From: Limnobacter olei
GTDB lineage: Bacteria > Pseudomonadota > Gammaproteobacteria > Burkholderiales > Burkholderiaceae_B
Assembly (NCBI RefSeq): GCF_029087225.1
Contig: NZ_JARFJD010000020.1
Span: 1-64,000, forward strand
Direction: 5' to 3'
Length of the DNA: 64,000 nucleotides
Shown: positions 45,541 through 55,594 of the stretch, piece by piece
Layout of the letters: every line of letters begins with the position of its first letter
How positions within the stretch are numbered: position 1 is the first letter of the stretch
Notes under the pieces: model-generated
Database searches by the model: none
What the model was told of the DNA's origin: nothing
Seen by the model: only the letters and a program-made list of their open reading frames with translations
Position numbers and translations under genes: made by a program

Positions 45541-48500
45541 TTAAGCGGCTGCTGGTTTCTGATAAAACTGCCAGTGGCCGGTATTGCCGGTTCCGTCGTA
45601 TCGAAGTGTTGGCCAAGTGTCAGGGTGGCCTTGTTGATCAACTGAAAAATTCTCGGGCAAATAAATATCAGGAGCATCGCCGTTTCCGTTTCTTATTACC
45701 ACCGGTAGGCTCAAGGCGTTCAAAAATGCCGCACCGAAATCACCTTCTGCCTGTACCTCACGCTTCGCCTCAAGTGCCTGCAAAGTGGCTCGCGCATCAC
45801 TCGACCAAGCCTTTGCCTGTTTTTTGGCAATTCCGATCATCAAGTTAACTTGCTTATCCTCAAGTGCAGGATTGTTCATCATGCCGCTCAAGGGAGTTTT
45901 CTTGGTTTGATCATAAATTTCCTGAATCTCGCTTGTAGTCAAATCGCTGCCAATTTGTGATACGCGTGTCGTAAAGTCCTCTTTGGACAAGGCCTGAGCT
46001 GCCACCCCCCATGCAGATCGCAACCAGCAACGATTCTTATCTGGCGCCACGTTCTGCAAGACTCGCGTATTAAGCTCAGCCAATTCAGTAGTCAAAACAT
46101 GCCCTCGAGTAATGTCGAGCAGCAATGGTGTTAACTCTTTCATTTTTGAGATGATATCTGACGGGATGTCTTTAACCTCCGAGGCAATGTGCGCAGAAAT
46201 GGCTGCCATTGCACTGCGGTTCTCATGGTATTTCTTGACCTCAACTTCGCTGGGTGGACTCGCACCCTCGGGGTAATTTGTGAGAAACACCCGTTCATAA
46301 TCTTTTTGCAGATTGTGCAGTTGCTTGGTTCTTGGTTGACCTGCAAGGTTCAACACCTTGCCCCACATGGCCACAACCCACTGATTATTGGATAATTTGT
46401 TGATGGATTCTGCAGACAAGGATGCCGCAACCCCCCCGCTACGCGCCGGAACAGCTGTAGGAGCAGACTTGGGCAAAGGTGATTCAGAACCCGACAAGGG
46501 ATTGCCTACAAACTGACTCAGCTTGGTGTGGACGAAACCAGGAATTTCATTGGTTTGAGATGCGGACAAACCGATGACCTTGGGTGCTGTTTTGCCCTTT
46601 GAAACAGGCGCCCAGGCTTTGTGTAAAAAATCACCGGTGCGCTTCAATTCAATAATCATTCGGGGACTCAATGGGTCTTTCAATTCAACATTCAAGGAAC
46701 GGCCATCCAGGTAAGAGATCAATGCTTTTGCGTTCGCGCTCGAACCCGGCTCTTTCTCCGCCAAATCCATCAAATCCCGCTTCATCTGGGCTACCTGCAC
46801 CACATTCACAGGGCTTCGAATGGCCTGACACATGCGCTCTTTCTGGTTGATTTGACCGACGTAGGCCCGGAATGCAGACCAACCTTCACGCACCAGTCTT
46901 CCACCCGCCAAGTTAATGAAATTACCTGTTGAAGCCTTCGCTTGCCGGAAGAAACCTTTACGCGCTTTGCTGGCAAGATCAGCCGAAATTTGACGCGCTG
47001 AAGCCATGGAATTTGCGGCCCCGCCCGCCCCGGCTCGCTCGGTGAGCCACTGCCCCGCCTGTTGATGAAAGTCATTCAAAGTACGTTTGAAGGCGATCAT
47101 TGAGCGGGGGTCAAGCGGCTTCTCCTTGGAAGATGCCACCACTTCTGCCTCAAACTCTTTTAGAACACCAACGAAGCGACTCACCTCGTCGCCATGAATC
47201 GTCAACAGGTCATTGGGAAGAGCGGCAATAATCAAAGACGACGCCTCTACGGCATGCTGTGGTGTAATCACTGCATGCTCAAGACTAACGGGTTTGCCGT
47301 TGCGAAATAGCTCCCGCTGCAACACTTCGGACACATGGCCGAGCAAAGTAAGGCGCACACCGATGTGTTCTTCCGGATTGCGTGCAAATTTGCCAGTGGG
47401 CGTGATAAACCATTTTTTCAGCCCACTCAACCCTGACTCCACTTTATAAGCCAGCGAAGGCGCATCCAATGAAAGTGTCTTGGCATTGAACCCGGCAGCG
47501 ACCAAGTTAATGGCCGCCAAATGATGCACATGCTTTCGACCCTCAGGACGACTCATGAAGTTGAGCACATCATTGACACTTTTTTCTTCGTTGGCCCTCA
47601 GTGCGCCGCCAAGAGCAGCCAAGAACGAACGCTTGTCACCCCGAGATTGTGTAGGTCTAGGATTGCCTTCGTTTTGAAAAAGATTCAGATCAGAGCCAAA
47701 CTCAGCCAAACGGTGACTCAGGGTCAGCGCTCGAGGCGCAACATGATTACCTGAACCAGAGTTACCCAGAAGAAGGGCCTGGTTCAAACTGCAACCGTTT
47801 TCAATGGAGGGGGATTCCTTGCCATTGGCCAACATGGCCAGATTAAACGGCAAATCTTTAACATCCGACCGATTGACTGCAACGCGTGCACCCAATTCTT
47901 CGATTGCGCGCAAACCGACACCGGCCAACTCCACATCGTGCTCAATATCCTCAAACTGTTTCCTCAACTTCTTGAGGCTACCAAGCACATCATCCACGTG
48001 GTCAATCTGGGTCAGAAGCTGAGACACATCGTTAGCCCGACCCTCTTTTTTTGCAACACCCAAATCACTTTTAAGTTTGTCCAAGCTCTGATTGTATTGA
48101 GTATCCAGTTCGCCTAACTTTTTAGCGAAGGCCTCCAATTTAGCCACCTGACTATTCACTTTAGGCTGCAATTCGGGCAGTGTGACATTGATCAACTGCG
48201 AGGAGCTTTCTTGGATGTGTTTGTAACCCGCTTGTGCAGATTGCGCAGCTTCACGCAGTTGTGACCCGTTCCTGGCCTTGGTCAACCAAATTTTGGCATA
48301 CTTTTCCTCGAGTGTTTTTGGCGGAGAAAATGCATCAATCGCGGAACGCGTAACCCGCTGTTCAACAAGCAACTCGCCTTTTTTTCGATTGCTAACCTCG
48401 ACAAGACGAAGTTCACCAACCAGACCCTGTTTTCTCGCTTCAACAACCTTTTTCAACAATTCTGTTGATGTTCTAAGGTTTTCAAATACGGTGGTCACCG

Positions 48501-49239
48501 CTTTGATATCAGACAATCCATCAATCGCTGCGAGCTCTGCATTGAGTTCTGCCTGAACTGCTTTTTCTTGTTTTTCAGTTTCAAGCTGCTTTTTAAGCTT
48601 GACCACTTTGCCCGAGAGTCCGTCCTGGCTGGCGACCTGCTGCACCACCTCGGAAATGGACTGACTTTTCGAGCCCAAATAGTTACGGGGATTCAACCAA
48701 CTCCAAACACCGCCGGATTTAACTTCGGGTTGTGGCGATGACGGCAAAGAAGATGTCGAAATGTGGCGGGTTGGGGTAGCCGTCCCTCCTGGTGTTGCAG
48801 GCGCTGGGGATGGCGAAAGTGTTGAGGAACCTGCTGGTGTTGCTGCTGGTGTTGCTGCTGGTGTTGCTGCTGGTGTTGCTGCTGCGGGAGTTGCAGCCAC
48901 TGCTGGGCCTGCTTTTTTCATGAGTCCAATGATGAAATTTTTCACATCATCGGACTTGTGACCACCACCCAGTTTTTCAACACGAACCGCCAACTCATCA
49001 ACAATCGAATTCAACTCATTACTTACTTCTTCAGTGCCAGCAATCTGATGGCACTCAGTAAGTAACTCGATGACATTGGGCCGCGCCTGTGGTGAGCGTG
49101 TGAAATCCGCGTTGGTTTGAGTTGCAAGCAGCTGTGAAGAAGGCCGAGGCTGAACCACCGATTTATTGGATGCAGCCGCCGGAATGGGCGGAACAACTGT
49201 GCCGTTTGCATTGGATGAAATAGGAGAATGTTGAGTCAC
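45541..49239 (-). CDS. Giant effector-like protein with coiled coils and OTU-like C-terminal Cys/His motif
   Basis: A 1232-residue protein of unknown family. Residues 1-50 are Ser/Asn/Pro-rich; about 112-137 is a TPAA tandem repeat followed by a Pro/Ser/Thr linker; about 200-460 is strongly coiled-coil (LKKQLETEKQEKAVQAELNAELAA). The middle is helical with no motif I know. The end holds DKNRCWLRSAWG (Cys1071) and YDGTGNTGHWQFY (His1222), reminiscent of the OTU deubiquitinase pattern D-G-N-C-hydrophobic-x-R-S ... H-[WY]. The start is GTG 49239 with GGAGC upstream. It is the second gene of a pair, 28 bases after the 148-residue gene. There is no signal peptide or membrane helix. Enzymatic activity is a hypothesis. 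Confidence 0.6.
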   Translation of the reverse strand: MTQHSPISSNANGTVVPPIPAAASNKSVVQPRPSSQLLATQTNADFTRSPQARPNVIELLTECHQIAGTEEVSNELNSIVDELAVRVEKLGGGHKSDDVKNFIIGLMKKAGPAVAATPAAATPAATPAATPAATPAGSSTLSPSPAPATPGGTATPTRHISTSSLPSSPQPEVKSGGVWSWLNPRNYLGSKSQSISEVVQQVASQDGLSGKVVKLKKQLETEKQEKAVQAELNAELAAIDGLSDIKAVTTVFENLRTSTELLKKVVEARKQGLVGELRLVEVSNRKKGELLVEQRVTRSAIDAFSPPKTLEEKYAKIWLTKARNGSQLREAAQSAQAGYKHIQESSSQLINVTLPELQPKVNSQVAKLEAFAKKLGELDTQYNQSLDKLKSDLGVAKKEGRANDVSQLLTQIDHVDDVLGSLKKLRKQFEDIEHDVELAGVGLRAIEELGARVAVNRSDVKDLPFNLAMLANGKESPSIENGCSLNQALLLGNSGSGNHVAPRALTLSHRLAEFGSDLNLFQNEGNPRPTQSRGDKRSFLAALGGALRANEEKSVNDVLNFMSRPEGRKHVHHLAAINLVAAGFNAKTLSLDAPSLAYKVESGLSGLKKWFITPTGKFARNPEEHIGVRLTLLGHVSEVLQRELFRNGKPVSLEHAVITPQHAVEASSLIIAALPNDLLTIHGDEVSRFVGVLKEFEAEVVASSKEKPLDPRSMIAFKRTLNDFHQQAGQWLTERAGAGGAANSMASARQISADLASKARKGFFRQAKASTGNFINLAGGRLVREGWSAFRAYVGQINQKERMCQAIRSPVNVVQVAQMKRDLMDLAEKEPGSSANAKALISYLDGRSLNVELKDPLSPRMIIELKRTGDFLHKAWAPVSKGKTAPKVIGLSASQTNEIPGFVHTKLSQFVGNPLSGSESPLPKSAPTAVPARSGGVAASLSAESINKLSNNQWVVAMWGKVLNLAGQPRTKQLHNLQKDYERVFLTNYPEGASPPSEVEVKKYHENRSAMAAISAHIASEVKDIPSDIISKMKELTPLLLDITRGHVLTTELAELNTRVLQNVAPDKNRCWLRSAWGVAAQALSKEDFTTRVSQIGSDLTTSEIQEIYDQTKKTPLSGMMNNPALEDKQVNLMIGIAKKQAKAWSSDARATLQALEAKREVQAEGDFGAAFLNALSLPVVIRNGNGDAPDIYLPENFSVDQQGHPDTWPTLRYDGTGNTGHWQFYQKPAAA
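48840..48893 (-). repeat. 12-bp tandem repeat coding for TPAA units
   Basis: Four near-identical copies of the unit GTTGCTGCTGGT (+ strand) encode an Ala/Pro-rich linker, TPAA repeated, within the 1232-residue protein. Each unit is in frame, so copy-number change by slippage would alter linker length without a frameshift. Confidence 0.85.
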
Positions 49240-49267
49240 GAATTAGCTCCGAGTCTGAATCATGGGG

Positions 49268-49714
49268 TCAATTTGAAGAATTCATCTTGAGACTGTGAAG
49301 GGTCTGGAGTTGCTTGGAGGTGGTCACCACATTCAACTTTAAAACCGAGAGCAGCTCTTTGATATGAGGGCCGGGGACAAGCAGTCCGTCGGTAGATTGA
49401 ATTTTCAACCCCAACAATGTTTGTTCAAGGAGATTGAGATTGCCGATAAGATCGGCTTGAAAATCTTCGGGAAGATCCTGGCCACATACTGACCGAGCCA
49501 ATTCATCGGCGGTGCTTAATGCATTTTGCCAATGCAGCGCAGGGTTCTGCTTCAAGTCTGCACTCAGCTTGTTCCAAATGGCTGATGCCGCCTTTGACAG
49601 GCCACCCTCACCCACAGTCTTTGCGCCAGAGGGTGATTTGGCTGCACTTTCCGCAACTACACTTTGAGGAGTTAAGGAGGGTGAATTCCCTACCCCGGAG
49701 GAACTGGCCGGCAT
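49268..49714 (-). CDS. Small Ser-rich orphan protein cotranscribed with the 1232-residue gene
   Basis: A 148-residue protein that I do not recognise. The first 40 residues are Ser/Gly/Pro-rich (MPASSSGVGNSPSLTPQS); the rest is helical and amphipathic (IWNKLSADLKQNPALHWQNALSTADELARS, then LNLLEQTLLGLKIQ). The ATG at 49714 has AAGGGG upstream; an earlier in-frame ATG at 49768 is less likely. It precedes the giant gene by 28 bases. It could be a second effector or a dedicated chaperone. A GGAACT element sits at 49792-49797, but its -10 partner is poor. Function unknown. Confidence 0.55.
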   Translation of the reverse strand: MPASSSGVGNSPSLTPQSVVAESAAKSPSGAKTVGEGGLSKAASAIWNKLSADLKQNPALHWQNALSTADELARSVCGQDLPEDFQADLIGNLNLLEQTLLGLKIQSTDGLLVPGPHIKELLSVLKLNVVTTSKQLQTLHSLKMNSSN

Positions 49715-49815
49715 GTATTCCCCTTGCCTGAAATTCAGTAAAACGACAGGGAAAATATCCCCTTTCATCTAAGGAACAAATGCGGCCGGAAAGTTCCTCC
49801 AGCTATTGATACATA

Positions 49816-52800
49816 TCAGTTTCTACTGGCGTAAAACTGCGCCAGCGCGGCTGCAGTGTGCCCCGCTTTCTTGCCTTTCGCCTTGGCCAGCGTTTGCGGG
49901 CTCCCTTGCGCCACCAGTTGGCCTCCGCCAATGCCGGCCTCTGGACCCATGTCGATCACCCAGTCTGCCTGGGCTATCAAGTCAAGGTCATGTTCAATCA
50001 CCACCACCGTGTGGCCCGCATCCACCAGCCTGTGCAGTACGGCAATCAGCTTTTCCACATCGTTCATGTGCAGGCCAACCGTGGGTTCGTCCAGCACATA
50101 CAAGGTCGGGGGGCTCATTTGTACACCCGCCTTGTTTTCGCGTACTTTCACCAGCTCGGTCACCAGCTTGATCCGCTGCGCCTCGCCACCGCTCAGCGTG
50201 GGGCTGGGCTGGCCAATAGTCAGGTACCCCAAACCAACGTCGTTCAGCAGTTGCAGGGCTTGCGCGATCGCCGGATGCGCTTCAAAAAACGGCGCTGCCT
50301 CTGAACAACTCATGTTCAAAATTTCCGCAGCGGTTTTGTCGCGCCAGGTGACTTGCAAGGTTTCCGGGTTGAATCGTTTGCCGCGACAGGCTTCACACAC
50401 CACTTTCACGTCAGGCAGGAAGTTCATCTCTATGGTTTGCATGCCTTGGCCGTCGCACACCGGGCAACGGCCGGGCCCCGCATTGAAACTGAAACGGTTG
50501 GCTGCAAAGCCTCGCATCCGGGCTTCGATGGTGTCAGCCAGCACATTGCGAATTCGGTTCCAAAAGCCAATGTAAGTGGCCGGGCAACTGCGCGGTGTTT
50601 TGCCAATCGGAGTTTGGTCCACCTCCAGTACACGGGCTACTTGATCAGCACCTTCAATCGCATCGCAGGCAAACCAGTTGTGTATGGGTTTGCCTTTCTT
50701 GTTTTGGTTCAGCACATACTGGCGCATATTGGCCAATAAAATATCGCGCGCCAAAGTCGATTTTCCGCTACCTGACACACCAGTAATGGCGACCAAACGT
50801 CCCAGCGGAATGTCCACATTTAAACCGTTGATGTTGTGCAGTTTTGCCCCTTTAATGCTCAATCGGGGGGTGAGTTTTTCCACCGGGCGCTTGGGCTGTA
50901 GCAAATGCGGAATCGGATTTTTCAAATAGCGGCCTGTCAGCGAGTTTTTGTCCGCTGTAACCTCGGCCACCGTGCCTTGAGAAATAATTTCGCCTCCCAG
51001 CTTGCCTGCACCAGGACCGATGTCGACCAACCGGTCAGCACGTTTCATGGTGTCAATATCGTGCTCGACCACCAACAGCGTATTGCCCTTGGCCCGAAGT
51101 TCTTCAAGCGCATCCAGCAGGCGGTGGTTGTCACGAGTGTGTAGGCCAATGGTGGGTTCGTCCAGCACGTAACACACACCGCGCAGGTTGGTGCCCAGCT
51201 GGCTGGCCAAGCGAATTCGCTGTGCTTCACCACCACTCAGAGTAGGCGCGCTGCGGTTCAGGTGCAGGTAATCAAGACCCACCTGTTTCAAAAACTTCAA
51301 TCGCCCGGCCATTTCGATGCGAATGTCTTTGGCAATCGCTGTTTCGCGTTCGTCCAGTTCGAGCTGCTCCACCCACTGCAAAGCATCGCTGACGGTTTGA
51401 TCAGCCAGTTCGGCGATATTGCTGTTCTTGAACTTCACAGCCAGCGCAGTGGGGTTTAGGCGTTGACCATTGCAGGAGCCACACACCATGCTTTCGCGCA
51501 AATAACTTCCTTCTTCATTTTCAGCATTTTCGTCTGCGCTTTTGTCTTGCTCAGAAAGCCACTTGCCTTCTTCGCCTGTAGTTTCGGCATCAAAGCCTTC
51601 TACTTCTTCACCCACCCCAAAACAGCTGGCGCACCAACCATGTTTGCTGTTGTAGCTGAACAAGCGCGGGTCGAGTTCTGGAAAGCTGCGCGCGCAACTG
51701 GGGCAAGCACGTTTGGTGGAATAAAAACGAATAGCAGGTGATTCGCCTTTTTTTCCGGGCGCCTCGACCATGACCGTGCCTTTACCAAACTCAAGCGTTT
51801 GAATCAGCACTTCGCGCAATTCTTTTTCTGTTTTGGCCTGCACTAGCAGGGTTTTCACAGGCACTTCAATGTGGTGTTCCTGATATCGGGCCAATTTGGG
51901 CCAGGGGTTGGTGGGCACGTACTCACCATCCACGCGCAGGCGTTCATAACCACGGTCCACGGCCCATTTTGCAATTTCGTTGTAAATACCTTTACGCCCC
52001 TGTACCAGTGGAGCCAGCAAGGTAATTTCCTGCCCTTTGTAATGTTGCATGATTTGCGTCAGCATGCTGTCCATGCTTTGCGGGGCAATGGGCACCTCGC
52101 ATGTGGGGCAATGCTGAATGCCAAGCTTCACGAACATCAGGCGCAGGAAGTGATACACCTCGGTGACTGTGGCCACTGTACTTTTACGGCCACCACGGCT
52201 GGTGCGCTGTTCAATCGCCACCGTGGGTGGAATACCAAAAATGGCATCCACATCAGGCTTGGCAGCTGGCTGCACAAACTGACGGGCATAGGCATTCAGA
52301 CTTTCAAGATACCGGCGCTGGCCTTCGGAAAACAAAATATCAAACGCAAGGGTGGATTTTCCGCTGCCCGAAGGCCCGGTAATCACCGTCATTTTTTCAC
52401 GCGGAATAGTCAAACTGACATTCTTCAGGTTGTGCTCGCGCGCATGCAGAATTTCAATGCCATCTGTCTGCCCGCGCTTGCTGTGCGCGGTGTTCAGGCC
52501 GTACAGCGCGGCGGCTTCGGCCACCATGCGGTCGCCACTTTGAGCGCCTTTGTCGCTTTTTATACTTAAATCGGCAGCATCCAGCAAATTGGTTTGCGCC
52601 AAATACTGCTTAATTGCAATGCCGGTGTGGCTAACTTTGTTTTTTGCAAGTTGTTCAGGCGTGCCCTGGGCCACCAGTTCACCACCGTATTCACCCGCTT
52701 CAGGACCAAGGTCGATGAGCCAATCGGCGGCGCATATTACATCCAGGTTGTGTTCAACAATCAGCACGCTGTGCCCTGCTTCCTGCAACAAACGCAGCGA

Positions 52801-55482
52801 ACGCATCAACTTGGCCACATCGTCAAAATGCAGACCGGTGGTGGGTTCGTCAAACACAAACAGGTCACCACGCTTGGCCACTTTCTGGCCGCTGGCAGTG
52901 GGCTTCAAGTTGGCCAGAAAGCCAGCCAGTTTCAGGCGTTGTGCTTCACCACCGCTAAGCGTGGGCACGGGCTGACCCAGGCGCAAATAATTCAGCCCCA
53001 CCTGTGCCAGCGGTTGCAGTGTTTTTAGCAGTGCAGTGTCTTTCTCAAACAAATCAAGCGCCTGATCTACGGTTAGTTCAAGCACCTGCGCCATGTTCAA
53101 CACTTGGCCTTTTCGTTCAAGCGTGACTTCCAGTGCCTCTGGCCGGTAGCGTGTGCCATTGCATTCGCCGCAGCGCAAATACACATCGCTTAAAAACTGC
53201 ATTTCAACATGTTCAAAGCCATTGCCACCACACATGGGGCAGCGGCCATCGCCACTGTTGAAACTGAAAAAGCCAGGTTTGTAATCGCGCTCTACGGCAA
53301 TTTTTGTTTTGGAGAACAGTTTGCGAAGTTCGTCAAATGCACCGACATAGCTGGCGGGGTTGCTTCGCGTGGTTTTGCCGATCGGGCTTTGGTCAACAAA
53401 GGCAAGTTGTGAAATACATTCCACACCCTCCAATGAATCAAAGTCACCCGGTGACTCTGTGGGCTCGCCTTTTATTTTTTTAATGGCGGGCACCAGCACA
53501 TCTTGCACCAGGGTGCTTTTGCCTGAACCTGAAACACCGGTGAGCACCACCAGGCGGTTCAAGGGCAATTTGAGGTCGATGTTTTTCAAATTGTTGGCGC
53601 GCACACCGGTCAAGTTAATGTGCTCTGTGGAATCGCCCAGCGGCTCGATGTTTTCCACCACTTTCAGTTCGCCCTTCAAGTAGCGGGCAGTCAGCGAATT
53701 TGCCTGAGCAATTTTGGCGGGCGCGCCATCAAACACAATATTGCCACCGGCTTCACCCGGGCCTGGACCAATGTCCACAAGCCTGTCAGCCTGGTTCATC
53801 AATTGCGGGTCGTGCTCCACCACCACCAAGGTGTTACCGGCCTCTTTCAGACGCTGCATGGCTTGGGCCACGCGCGCAATGTCGCGGGGGTGCAGGCCCA
53901 CCGAGGGTTCGTCCAATACAAACAAAGTATTCACCAGCGAACTGCCCAGTGCCGTGGTCAAATTGATTCGCTGTACTTCACCACCACTCAGGGTTCTGCT
54001 TTGCCTGTCCAGTGTCAGGTAACCCAAGCCCACTTGAATCAAAAAGCCCAAGCGGGTGCGAATTTCTTGCAACACCAAATCACTGGCCTCATCGAGCGCG
54101 CCGGGCAGTTGCAGGTTTTTGAAAAGCTGTGCCACCTTCAACAGCGGCATTTGCATGATTTCATGAATGCTGTATTTGCCCGAATCGCTGGGCAATTTCC
54201 ACAACAATGAATCGGGCTTCAAACGTGCACCACCGCAATCGCCGCAAGGTGTGTAGCTGCGGTATTTGCTCAGCATTACACGCACATGCATTTTGTAGGT
54301 GCGGCTTTCGAGCCATTCGAAAAAACGGGCCACACCATAGAACAAGTGACCGTCCCAATTGCCGTCAAAATTGGCATCACCTTCAATCACCCACAACTTG
54401 TGTTCTTCGGGCAAATGTTTGTAAGCAATATCGGTGGCAATGCCGCGTTTTTTGGCAAATTTCACCAAGTCTTTCTGGCAGCTTTTGAAACTCTCGGTGG
54501 TCCAGGGTTTTACGGCCCCCTCTTCCAGCGATTTGTTTTCATCTGGGATCACAAGGCCATAATCAATGCCAATTACCCTGCCAAAACCACGGCAGGTGTC
54601 GCAAGCGCCCAAGGGTGAATTGAAGCTGAAGTGGCTAGGCAAAGGGCTTGAATAATCCAGATCACAAGTGGCGCAATGCAAACCTTCGGAGAAGCGCCAG
54701 GGTTCTTGTTCTACAACCCCTTCATCGCCAGTTTCGGGCAGCGCAAACACATTCACTTTGCCTTTGCCGCGGTGCAGGGCGCTGGCCACGGCATCGCTAA
54801 AACGACTTTCCTCTACACCCGCCACGCGGAAGCGGTCTTGCACCACATCGAGCAATTTTTCCACCACGCTGCGGCCTTTTTTAATCGGTGTTTCGCGGTG
54901 AATGCGGGTGTAACCTTGCGCGCTCAAGAAATCTTCAATCTCCTGAGTCGTAAATTTTGCGGGCACGCGCACGGGAAAGGTAACCACCAAGCGTGGGTCG
55001 TTTTGCGCAGCGGCCTTGTCCAGTATCGATTGCTTGATAGTGGCCACGGTGTCTTCGCGCACCCACTGGCTACATTGGCGGCAATGCAGGTGGGCGGCGC
55101 GAGCGTAAATCAACTTCAGGTAATCATTGATTTCAGTCATTGTGCCCACGGTGCTGCGGGAGGTGCGCACGGGGTTGGCCTGATCGATGGCAATGGCGGG
55201 CAACACGCCTTCAATGCTGTCTACATCGGGTTTGTCCATGCGGTCCAGAAACTGGCGCGCATAGGGCGAAAAGGTTTCAACATAGCGGCGTTGCCCTTCG
55301 GCATACAGGGTATCGAACACCAATGAACTTTTACCGCTGCCCGACACACCCGTGAACACTGTGATTTCACCGGTTTTGATGTCGATGTCAACGTTTTTCA
55401 GATTGTGCTGGCGGGCACCCTTGATACGAATGATGTTGCCTAGGTATTGGGAATTTTGGTCTTTTTTTGCTTTGCTAGTCAT
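49816..55482 (-). CDS. uvrA: Double-length excinuclease ABC subunit A (two UvrA units fused)
   Basis: An 1888-residue protein made of two full UvrA-like halves. Walker A motifs lie near residues 47 (GVSGSGKSSLVFD), 649 (GVSGSGKSTLVQD), 1038 (GPSGSGKSTLAFD) and 1571 (GVSGSGKSTLARD), and LSGGE signatures near 498, 842, 1416 and 1763. Zinc-binding Cys clusters (for example CPMCGGNGF ... CGECNGTRY) occur in both halves. UvrA normally works as a dimer of about 940-residue subunits in damage recognition with UvrB. The join is around residues 980-1020 (KSDKGAQSGDRMVAEAA). Long UvrA proteins are known in some Burkholderiales. A weak LexA-like CTG-N10-CAG lies just upstream of the start. Confidence 0.93.
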   Translation of the reverse strand: MTSKAKKDQNSQYLGNIIRIKGARQHNLKNVDIDIKTGEITVFTGVSGSGKSSLVFDTLYAEGQRRYVETFSPYARQFLDRMDKPDVDSIEGVLPAIAIDQANPVRTSRSTVGTMTEINDYLKLIYARAAHLHCRQCSQWVREDTVATIKQSILDKAAAQNDPRLVVTFPVRVPAKFTTQEIEDFLSAQGYTRIHRETPIKKGRSVVEKLLDVVQDRFRVAGVEESRFSDAVASALHRGKGKVNVFALPETGDEGVVEQEPWRFSEGLHCATCDLDYSSPLPSHFSFNSPLGACDTCRGFGRVIGIDYGLVIPDENKSLEEGAVKPWTTESFKSCQKDLVKFAKKRGIATDIAYKHLPEEHKLWVIEGDANFDGNWDGHLFYGVARFFEWLESRTYKMHVRVMLSKYRSYTPCGDCGGARLKPDSLLWKLPSDSGKYSIHEIMQMPLLKVAQLFKNLQLPGALDEASDLVLQEIRTRLGFLIQVGLGYLTLDRQSRTLSGGEVQRINLTTALGSSLVNTLFVLDEPSVGLHPRDIARVAQAMQRLKEAGNTLVVVEHDPQLMNQADRLVDIGPGPGEAGGNIVFDGAPAKIAQANSLTARYLKGELKVVENIEPLGDSTEHINLTGVRANNLKNIDLKLPLNRLVVLTGVSGSGKSTLVQDVLVPAIKKIKGEPTESPGDFDSLEGVECISQLAFVDQSPIGKTTRSNPASYVGAFDELRKLFSKTKIAVERDYKPGFFSFNSGDGRCPMCGGNGFEHVEMQFLSDVYLRCGECNGTRYRPEALEVTLERKGQVLNMAQVLELTVDQALDLFEKDTALLKTLQPLAQVGLNYLRLGQPVPTLSGGEAQRLKLAGFLANLKPTASGQKVAKRGDLFVFDEPTTGLHFDDVAKLMRSLRLLQEAGHSVLIVEHNLDVICAADWLIDLGPEAGEYGGELVAQGTPEQLAKNKVSHTGIAIKQYLAQTNLLDAADLSIKSDKGAQSGDRMVAEAAALYGLNTAHSKRGQTDGIEILHAREHNLKNVSLTIPREKMTVITGPSGSGKSTLAFDILFSEGQRRYLESLNAYARQFVQPAAKPDVDAIFGIPPTVAIEQRTSRGGRKSTVATVTEVYHFLRLMFVKLGIQHCPTCEVPIAPQSMDSMLTQIMQHYKGQEITLLAPLVQGRKGIYNEIAKWAVDRGYERLRVDGEYVPTNPWPKLARYQEHHIEVPVKTLLVQAKTEKELREVLIQTLEFGKGTVMVEAPGKKGESPAIRFYSTKRACPSCARSFPELDPRLFSYNSKHGWCASCFGVGEEVEGFDAETTGEEGKWLSEQDKSADENAENEEGSYLRESMVCGSCNGQRLNPTALAVKFKNSNIAELADQTVSDALQWVEQLELDERETAIAKDIRIEMAGRLKFLKQVGLDYLHLNRSAPTLSGGEAQRIRLASQLGTNLRGVCYVLDEPTIGLHTRDNHRLLDALEELRAKGNTLLVVEHDIDTMKRADRLVDIGPGAGKLGGEIISQGTVAEVTADKNSLTGRYLKNPIPHLLQPKRPVEKLTPRLSIKGAKLHNINGLNVDIPLGRLVAITGVSGSGKSTLARDILLANMRQYVLNQNKKGKPIHNWFACDAIEGADQVARVLEVDQTPIGKTPRSCPATYIGFWNRIRNVLADTIEARMRGFAANRFSFNAGPGRCPVCDGQGMQTIEMNFLPDVKVVCEACRGKRFNPETLQVTWRDKTAAEILNMSCSEAAPFFEAHPAIAQALQLLNDVGLGYLTIGQPSPTLSGGEAQRIKLVTELVKVRENKAGVQMSPPTLYVLDEPTVGLHMNDVEKLIAVLHRLVDAGHTVVVIEHDLDLIAQADWVIDMGPEAGIGGGQLVAQGSPQTLAKAKGKKAGHTAAALAQFYASRN

Positions 55483-55489
55483 GGGGTGC

Positions 55490-55505
55490 CTGCGGGGTAA
55501 AACAG
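55490..55505. promoter_or_regulatory. Possible LexA box upstream of uvrA
   Basis: On the - strand the sequence reads CTGTTTTACCCCGCAG, a CTG-N10-CAG palindrome core, eight bases before the uvrA ATG. The right half deviates from ACAG and the site overlaps the ribosome-binding region, so this is weak. Confidence 0.3.
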
Positions 55506-55594
55506 TTGCTACATGACTTTGATTGTAATGGGTGAGGCGAGCTTAACCGGGCCTAAGCCGCCTGCTTGATTGAAATTATAAAACCCGGTGTTGC

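Noticed and set aside
48840-48893. Short tandem repeats considered as a CRISPR array
   Set aside because: Units are 12 bp, contiguous and in frame within a coding sequence; there are no spacers and no cas genes.
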